Origin: Prevotella sp.
GTDB lineage: Bacteria > Bacteroidota > Bacteroidia > Bacteroidales > Bacteroidaceae
DNA length: 64,000 bases
Direction of reading: 5' to 3'
Assembly (NCBI GenBank): GCA_017476785.1
Contig: JAFUZD010000059.1
Coordinates: 1-64,000, forward strand
The position numbers and the translations under genes were made by a program. This document shows positions 59,601-64,000 of the stretch, piece after piece (the first letter of the stretch is position 1; each line of letters opens with the position of its first letter). Under the pieces are notes generated by a model that made no database searches, had not been told where the DNA came from, and saw only the letters and a program-made list of their open reading frames with translations.

Positions 59601-62174
59601 GGCAAAGATGGCATAGACGATGTGCAGGTTCTCGTCCGACGAGCCCACCTGCACCGTGACGGGCTGGCCGCTGCCGGGGAACTGCGCGTCGCTGACGTAG
59701 AACCAGTCGGGCGTCTCGGTGGCCGGACGGCGGTCGTCCAGTCCGAAGACGACGAAGCGGATGTCGAGCGAGTCGTCGCCGCACGTAGCCTCCAAGCGGT
59801 ACTGCCCGCTCTTAGGCTGGGTGCTGAAGAGCCGGAACGGCTCATTGGCCGCCTGCTGTCTCCACGCGCCGCCGTCAATGCGATAGCTGACGGTGCCGGG
59901 GACGTCCTGTCCTGCGGCATTCTTACGGCTGAAGGTGACGGGAGCTATCTGGTCGGCACGTACCTGCTCGTCGAGATTGCACGTCAGTGCCGTGGGGCGC
60001 GAGCCGAGCGGCAGCGTCAGTAGTCCGCTGTGGGTCTCGCCGCCGAGGTCGGTCACGTCGGCCTCCACCACGAAATGATAGAACATCGGATGCTTCGAGG
60101 CACCGATGGGCAAGGTCAGCGGGACGGCCACTTCAAAGGCACCGTCGTCCTGTGTGACGGTTTCGCCTGCGGCCAGTGTCTCTTCGCCCTCCAGCTCATT
60201 GTGCCAGAGCGAGCCCCAATAGCGCGAATAGCTCATCCACCAGAAAGCAACGCGCCGCTTGACGCAATACTTCACGCGGCCGCCCTGAACGGGCACGCCG
60301 GCATAGCTGGTGGCGCGGGCCGTCGCGGTGATGGTGTCGCCGGCCTGATAGGCATCCTTATAGTCGTCGAACTCCACTTGGAACGTGGGACGCTTGTATT
60401 CCTCCACACGGATGGTCTGGTAGCCGCCGGCAGCACGGATGGCATAGGTGCCGCTGAGCCGACCGGAGGGAATGGTAAAGCGGGCAGCGCACTTGCCCCA
60501 CTCGTCGGTGGTCACCTCCTGCTTAGCCACCGTCTCGCCGTTGGCATCCTTCAGCTGAATGGTCAGCTGTTTCCCACTGACCACCTTCGTCTCGAAACCA
60601 TTGCTGACGGTATAGGCAATAGCCGCCACGTGCACCGTCTGGCCCGGCCGATACAGGGCGCGGTCGGTGAAGAGAGCCGTATTCTCCTGTTGCTGCCGAT
60701 TCTCATAGTAGGCGTAGCGGCCATAGCCGTTCATCTGCGGGCAATAGCGGTCGGTCGGCGTATAGGCAAACAGCTGCGTAAGGAAATGGTTCGTATAGGT
60801 GTGGCGCGTTTCGCCTGCGGCATCGGTCGTCAGGTCGACAGAGACGGGGTCGGCATTCCAGTTCCTCCTTTCCCTGACACTGACGGTGGCACCGCCTAAC
60901 GGCTGACCCGTGGTGCGGCTGACCGCCACGAGGCGGTGGGCATCGCCGGGCTCGGCGAGCACCAGCAGCGCCACATCGCTGACGAAGTAGAGCTGGCGCA
61001 CGACAGGAAGACTGCCTGCCTCGAACTCCAGCAGATAGACGCCGGGCTCCAGTGCGCCCAGCTGCAGCGAGTCGCTGAACGTCTCGTAGTCGGGATGCGG
61101 GGCGAAGGTGCACTGCCGGGCTTGTGCGGGCAGCTCCTGCAGCCCCGTCTTGATTTTCTGACAGTCCTTTGTATTGTCGGGATTGAGCGTGGTGGTGCCG
61201 TCCAGCTGCGTGCGGTAGACGCGCATCGTCAGGGCCGACAGATGGCGCAGGCCGTTCAGCTGCACCGACTGGGTCACGCCCGGACTCACCACGTTGTGGG
61301 CCATCTGCACAGCAAACTGCGGCTGTGTCAGTTGCAGTTCGTAGTTGCGCAGCACGTTACTGCGCTTGTACGAGCCCCAGCGCTGGATGGCACCGCGCAG
61401 ATAGGCGGCACGCTCGGCCTCAGAGGCCTCGGTCTGGAGCGTCTGGCTATAACGCTCGATGGCTATCTCGCAGGCCTCGCCGAGGTCGGCATAGGCCTCA
61501 GCCAGCGAGTCGAGCTGCTGGATATAGCGTTCGACGGGCTGCTGTTCCTGCCCATAGGCCTGCCGCTGGCGCAGCAACTCCAGCTGGGCAATACAGGCGG
61601 CGCGGCGCGGTCCATTCTGCCGATAGTAGTCTGCGGCGAGCTCCCACCAGCGCAGCTCCATCGCGAAGAGACTGAGCAGGTCGCCGCCGAACACCGTCTT
61701 GCTGTCGACTCCCGGGATGACAAACGGCTCGTAGCCACCAGCGGCAGTATGGGCGAGGAGGTCGGGCTGGCTGAATGCCTGCGCCCGATAGTCGACGGAG
61801 CGCCGGGCAGCATCGTCGCCCAGCACCGGATTGTCGGCATATACCTTCGAGAGCACGGCGGCGTAGACAGCCTGCAGCGCACCGTCGGGTGCCTGCTTGG
61901 CCTGCTCTTCCAGCCGCTGCACTGCCGGCTGCAGCGAGTCGGGTGCCACCATTGCCTGCGTCTGCGCGTCGAGCAGTGTGGCCTTCATCAGGTGCCCATA
62001 CTGCTTCTCACGCAAGGCTTTCTGCTCTATTGCACGCAGGTGCTTGATGGTTGTCTGAGGCAGGTCTTTGTCTTGTGCTGCCTCCACTTGCTTCCACAAA
62101 GCTTTGTATGTCTGTCCGAATATCATCATAGGCATCAACAGCAATGCTGCCATTAATAGTAATTGTCTGCGCAT
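56667..62174 (-). CDS. Alpha-2-macroglobulin-like protein without thioester
   Basis: A 1835-residue secreted protein of the bacterial alpha-2-macroglobulin type. A signal peptide (about 1-20) is followed by a helical TPR-like region (about 20-260), macroglobulin domains (FTDRALYRPGQTVHVAAIAY near 500-520), the A2M domain (FFYPALVADKNGNVALRF near 1100-1120; TLPESLTTWRFIGL) and the thioester-domain region. The thioester Cys-Glu-Gln motif is replaced by SAIEQAAAYY (about 1313-1322), so no thioester can form. There is no lipobox. It may be a protease trap or an export/surface helper; the coupled DUF1573 gene suggests a joint role. Confidence 0.88.
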   Translation of the reverse strand: MRRQLLLMAALLLMPMMIFGQTYKALWKQVEAAQDKDLPQTTIKHLRAIEQKALREKQYGHLMKATLLDAQTQAMVAPDSLQPAVQRLEEQAKQAPDGALQAVYAAVLSKVYADNPVLGDDAARRSVDYRAQAFSQPDLLAHTAAGGYEPFVIPGVDSKTVFGGDLLSLFAMELRWWELAADYYRQNGPRRAACIAQLELLRQRQAYGQEQQPVERYIQQLDSLAEAYADLGEACEIAIERYSQTLQTEASEAERAAYLRGAIQRWGSYKRSNVLRNYELQLTQPQFAVQMAHNVVSPGVTQSVQLNGLRHLSALTMRVYRTQLDGTTTLNPDNTKDCQKIKTGLQELPAQARQCTFAPHPDYETFSDSLQLGALEPGVYLLEFEAGSLPVVRQLYFVSDVALLVLAEPGDAHRLVAVSRTTGQPLGGATVSVRERRNWNADPVSVDLTTDAAGETRHTYTNHFLTQLFAYTPTDRYCPQMNGYGRYAYYENRQQQENTALFTDRALYRPGQTVHVAAIAYTVSNGFETKVVSGKQLTIQLKDANGETVAKQEVTTDEWGKCAARFTIPSGRLSGTYAIRAAGGYQTIRVEEYKRPTFQVEFDDYKDAYQAGDTITATARATSYAGVPVQGGRVKYCVKRRVAFWWMSYSRYWGSLWHNELEGEETLAAGETVTQDDGAFEVAVPLTLPIGASKHPMFYHFVVEADVTDLGGETHSGLLTLPLGSRPTALTCNLDEQVRADQIAPVTFSRKNAAGQDVPGTVSYRIDGGAWRQQAANEPFRLFSTQPKSGQYRLEATCGDDSLDIRFVVFGLDDRRPATETPDWFYVSDAQFPGSGQPVTVQVGSSDENLHIVYAIFAGKKTIESGVLKESRSLWNRKLTYKEEYGDGLLLTFAWVKQGVTYTHSATIRRPLPDKDLKLQWSTFRDRLTPGQQEEWTLSIIGPDGKPAAAQLTATLYDQSLDQLAEHSWALKAPAWLALPQTSWQYQSPSQIYGRSELAYTSLKVASLDYTRFDGDVFPSFYRRDVVLMSRSRGRFAPNRSNGVYMDMAAAPLMMKSVAMDAAADEQERVELQEVVTVAGNAAGSEPEESREEVQLRQNLDETAFFYPALVADKNGNVALRFTLPESLTTWRFIGLAHTKDLCTGVLEGEAIAQKDVMIQPNVPRFVRVGDEAQLMARIFNTGEQDITATACIELLTPDTEQTVYTQRVAVSVKAGETGSALFSFRPDNRHTLLICKVSIAGEGFSDGEQHYLPVLPDCEYVTRTVPFTQHQPGVKSVDLQPLFPEGTSQQKLTIEYTNNPAWLMIQSLPTLGQPWEKSAIEQAAAYYSNTLAMSILAQNPSVRTVFEQWKRETGGETSLQSSLEKDEELKNLLLAETPWVAAADRESEQKQRLADFFDVNGINARLALNAAKLAELQGADGAWSWYPGMPGSLHITVAVSEMLVRLNVLTSALGKTQPLLDKAFGYMGREMVELVETMKREEHRGHKQTFPSFTALRWLYLCALDGRQLPAKAQAANSYLTALLKKEIKNQSLYEKALTAVILSKHGESGKAAEYVESLRQYSVYTEEMGRYYDTPRAGYSWFDYKIPTEVAAIEAIQAVAPSDLQTLDEMRRWLLQEKRTQTWDTPVNSVNAIYAFLFDRQTILGSQEPTALAIDGQPLELPQATAGIGYVKTTVSAPQGRTFTASKTSTGTSWGALYAQFMQKTSEIAASQSGITVKRELIGADQLHVGDRLKVRITIETTRDLDFVQLVDSRAACMEPVNQLSGYRDGAYCMPKDCSTNYYFGGLSKGKHVIETEYYIDRAGRYETGICTVQCAYAPEFHSAAPSVTLNIQ

Positions 62175-62204
62175 AAGGCCCTATATCGTTTTAATATATA
62201 GACT

Positions 62205-62236
62205 ACAAAGGTACGACAAATCCACATAACGCCCAA
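62205..62236 (-). promoter_or_regulatory. Promoter of the macroglobulin operon
   Basis: On the minus strand, TTG (62236-62234), 20 bases, TACCTTTGT (62213-62205), about 31 bases before the start codon. Confidence 0.75.
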
Positions 62237-62282
62237 AGCATTTCACGATTTTTACCATTTTTCTGCCCGTCGCCATCTTATC

Positions 62283-62400
62283 CGGGGCTCCTGAAGCATC
62301 GCTCCCAAGCCTGAGAAGCAGTGCTCCGAAGCCTGCGGAGCATCGCTCCGCGGCCTGCGGAACAACCCTCCCAAGCCTCCGGATAGCCACCTCCAAACCG
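62283..62400. repeat. GCGGAGCATCGCTCC-type palindromic repeats (second site)
   Basis: Units such as GAAGCATCGCTCC, GCGGAGCATCGCTCC and CAAGCCTCCGGA repeat through the 348-base gap between the divergent macroglobulin and TolC genes. They match the repeats at 20231-20332. The rest of the gap holds the two promoters. Confidence 0.8.
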
Positions 62401-62461
62401 CCGAAGCCGAACGGAAACGACCGAACGGGGTTAATTTTCGTTAATTATCGGGCTTACAGAT

Positions 62462-62493
62462 TTGCTTGTTTGGATTATTTGAAGTAATTTTGC
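62462..62493 (+). promoter_or_regulatory. Promoter of the second TolC-family gene
   Basis: TTG (62462-62464), 20 bases, TAATTTTGC (62485-62493), 30 bases before the ATG at 62523. Confidence 0.8.
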
Positions 62494-62522
62494 ACACCTT
62501 TTTTACAAACAGTACAGGATAT

Positions 62523-63833
62523 ATGAACTTAAGGAGTATGGTGCTCCTGATGGTTGTAACCGCTGCGACGGCGGTGAAGGCCCAGACGGGGCAATGGATG
62601 ACAGTTGACGAATTGTTTCAACTGGTGGAAAGCAACAGCAAGACTCTTCAGACCAAGAAGACAAGCGTAGAATTTGCTCACATTGGGATTGAGGCAGCAC
62701 GTGCACAACGGCTGCCCGACATTAATGCCACGCTGTCGGCATCGTACAACGGCAACGTGGTGGTGATGAACCGCGACTTCACACAGGCGCAGGGCTTCTC
62801 GGCCCCGCATCTGGGCAACTCGTTTGCACTGGAGGCGCAGCAGGTGGTCTATGCAGGAGGGGCTATCGATGCCGGCATCCGAATGGCCGAACTGCAACGC
62901 GACGCAGCACAGAGCAGTCTGCAGGCCGAGCTGAACGCCCAGCGGTTTATGGCCTTAGGACAGTATCTGGACCTCTTCAAGCTGCAGAACCGCATCCGGG
63001 TGTATGAGAAAAACATTGAGCTCACCGGACGGCTGCTGACCGACATCCGCTCGAAATACGAACAGGGGATGGTGCTCAAAAACGACATCACACGTTATGA
63101 GCTGCAGCTGGAGACGCTCAAACTGGGACTGCGCCGACTGCAAGACCAGCGCAGCATACAGAACCACCAGCTGTGCAACACGCTGGGACTGCCCGACGGC
63201 ACGCTCGTACAGCCTGACACGACGCTCATCGAGCACGCCACTGACAGACAGACGCAGGAAGCTGAATGGCAGTCGACAGCACTGCAGCACATTCCGCTGA
63301 TGGCACAGGCCGAAGTGGGCACACGGATGGCTGAGCAGGAGCTGAGACTGACGCGCAGCGAGCTGCTGCCGAAGGTGGCCCTCTTTGCGGCCGACAACTT
63401 CAGTGGCCCGTTCACCTACGACCTGCCCCCTGTGGACAAGAACATCAATGTATGGTATGTCGGCATCGGGGTGAAGTATTCGCTCAGCTCGCTCTTCAAG
63501 AGCAACAAGCGCATCCGGCAGGCTGAGACGGGCATCATACGCAGCCGGGAGCAGCAGGCCGTGACGGCAGAGCAGCTGAACAACCAGATGCAACAGGCCT
63601 ACACGCTGTACGAGCAGAGCTTTGCGGAGCTCCACACGCAACAGAAGAGCGTGGCACTGGCGCAACAGAACTACGAGGTGGTGAGTGCGCGCTATCTGGA
63701 CCAGCTGGCGCTCATCACGGATATGATCGACGCCTCGAACATCAAGCTGAACGCAGAGCTGCAAGAGGTGGATGCGCGCATCAACATCGTCTACGCATAT
63801 TACAGAATGAAATATATTGCAGGGGAGATTTAA
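62523..63833 (+). CDS. TolC-family outer membrane protein
   Basis: A 436-residue TolC-like protein with a signal peptide (about 1-20, MVLLMVVTAATAVKAQT). The first efflux repeat starts WMTVDELFQLVESNSKTLQ and QRLPDINATLSASYNG, the second near QSTALQHIPLMAQAEVGTRMAE; long amphipathic helices follow (QQAVTAEQLNNQMQQAYTLY). The shorter start at 62523 is chosen because it lies after the promoter; an in-frame ATG at 62466 lies inside it. Its partner transporter would lie beyond the right edge. Confidence 0.9.
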   Translation: MNLRSMVLLMVVTAATAVKAQTGQWMTVDELFQLVESNSKTLQTKKTSVEFAHIGIEAARAQRLPDINATLSASYNGNVVVMNRDFTQAQGFSAPHLGNSFALEAQQVVYAGGAIDAGIRMAELQRDAAQSSLQAELNAQRFMALGQYLDLFKLQNRIRVYEKNIELTGRLLTDIRSKYEQGMVLKNDITRYELQLETLKLGLRRLQDQRSIQNHQLCNTLGLPDGTLVQPDTTLIEHATDRQTQEAEWQSTALQHIPLMAQAEVGTRMAEQELRLTRSELLPKVALFAADNFSGPFTYDLPPVDKNINVWYVGIGVKYSLSSLFKSNKRIRQAETGIIRSREQQAVTAEQLNNQMQQAYTLYEQSFAELHTQQKSVALAQQNYEVVSARYLDQLALITDMIDASNIKLNAELQEVDARINIVYAYYRMKYIAGEI

Positions 63834-64000
63834 AGAGTGGAGTTTCTTAAGGAGTGGAGTTTTTAAGGAGTGTAGGAGTGACAGGAGTGTAGGAGTGCAG
63901 ACAATAGTTCTGCGACAGGAGTGGAGGAGGCAGGAGTGCAGACAATAGTTCTGCAACTCGGAACATACGTCTACACTCCTGCCTCCTACACTCCTCCACT
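63834..64000. repeat. AGGAGTG-type repeat array with inverted arms (runs off the window)
   Basis: Direct AGGAGTGTAGGAGTG-type units are followed by two copies of GCAGACAATAGTTCTGC and then the inverse units ACTCCTGCCTCCTACACTCC, so the whole block can fold back on itself. It matches the units at 10197-10281. The array continues past the window edge. Confidence 0.85.

Overview
The window looks like a chromosomal segment from a GC-rich member of the Bacteroidales, most likely Prevotellaceae. Four things point there: promoters of the Bacteroidota form TTG-N19/20-TAnnTTTG, type IX secretion parts (PorQ and a PorE-like lipoprotein), a DUF4492-CydA-CydB oxidase cluster, and ECF sigma/DUF5056/PspC, TonB/Exb and PIN toxin genes of that phylum. 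Gene order and operon structure look ordinary. No phage, IS element, CRISPR array or rRNA operon was seen.

Layout. 1-1344: end of a lactate-utilisation (lut) operon. 1416-11685: a run of twelve minus-strand genes from a MATE transporter down to an MBOAT/SGNH pair. It holds RmlB, a sugar 3,4-ketoisomerase, a sugar aminotransferase and a FemAB-like transferase, which suggests a dTDP-3-amino-3,6-dideoxyhexose branch plus glycan O-acylation; PurT lies inside the run. 11983-20167: subtilisin-like peptidase, exonuclease VII (xseA/xseB), branched-chain aminotransferase, a DUF975-like membrane protein, TrmB, and a TonB-dependent receptor with a metal-binding (HMA) protein. 20168-22791: an AT-richer patch with a long structured leader, a secreted repeat protein and a 45-residue peptide. 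22940-25178: an alkyltransferase-like protein, a toxin-antitoxin pair and an Mrp ATPase. 25190-31080: a TolC/HlyD/two-permease exporter operon without an ATPase gene, headed by a coiled-coil protein. 31423-34542: DUF4492-cydA-cydB. 34744-41626: PorE-like lipoprotein, TopB, and an ECF-sigma operon. 41842-44347: RsmF-like methyltransferase, thyA, folA. 44400-50047: Lrp regulator, exbD-exbD-membrane protein-exbB with tRNA-Ser, tatD, polyprenyl synthase, tonB. 50173-62174: porQ-cmk, hexosaminidase, ispH, meaB, a DUF1573 protein and a giant alpha-2-macroglobulin-like protein. 62523-63833: a TolC-family protein.

The most unusual content is not a new gene cluster but several families of short repeats. 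(i) Triple palindromes centred on TCGCGA and spaced exactly 21 bp apart sit between divergent promoters at two distant loci, one of them the cytochrome bd operon; they look like a phased operator array. (ii) C/G-rich palindromic repeats lie between genes and also inside genes without breaking the frame: a roughly 30-residue insertion in a sugar aminotransferase, the N-terminus of XseA, and the stop codon of the peptidase. (iii) Four 22-bp repeats in an rRNA methyltransferase gene are read in three different frames. (iv) A 52-bp hairpin core is identical at two loci. Everything was read by eye; no database search or folding program was run.
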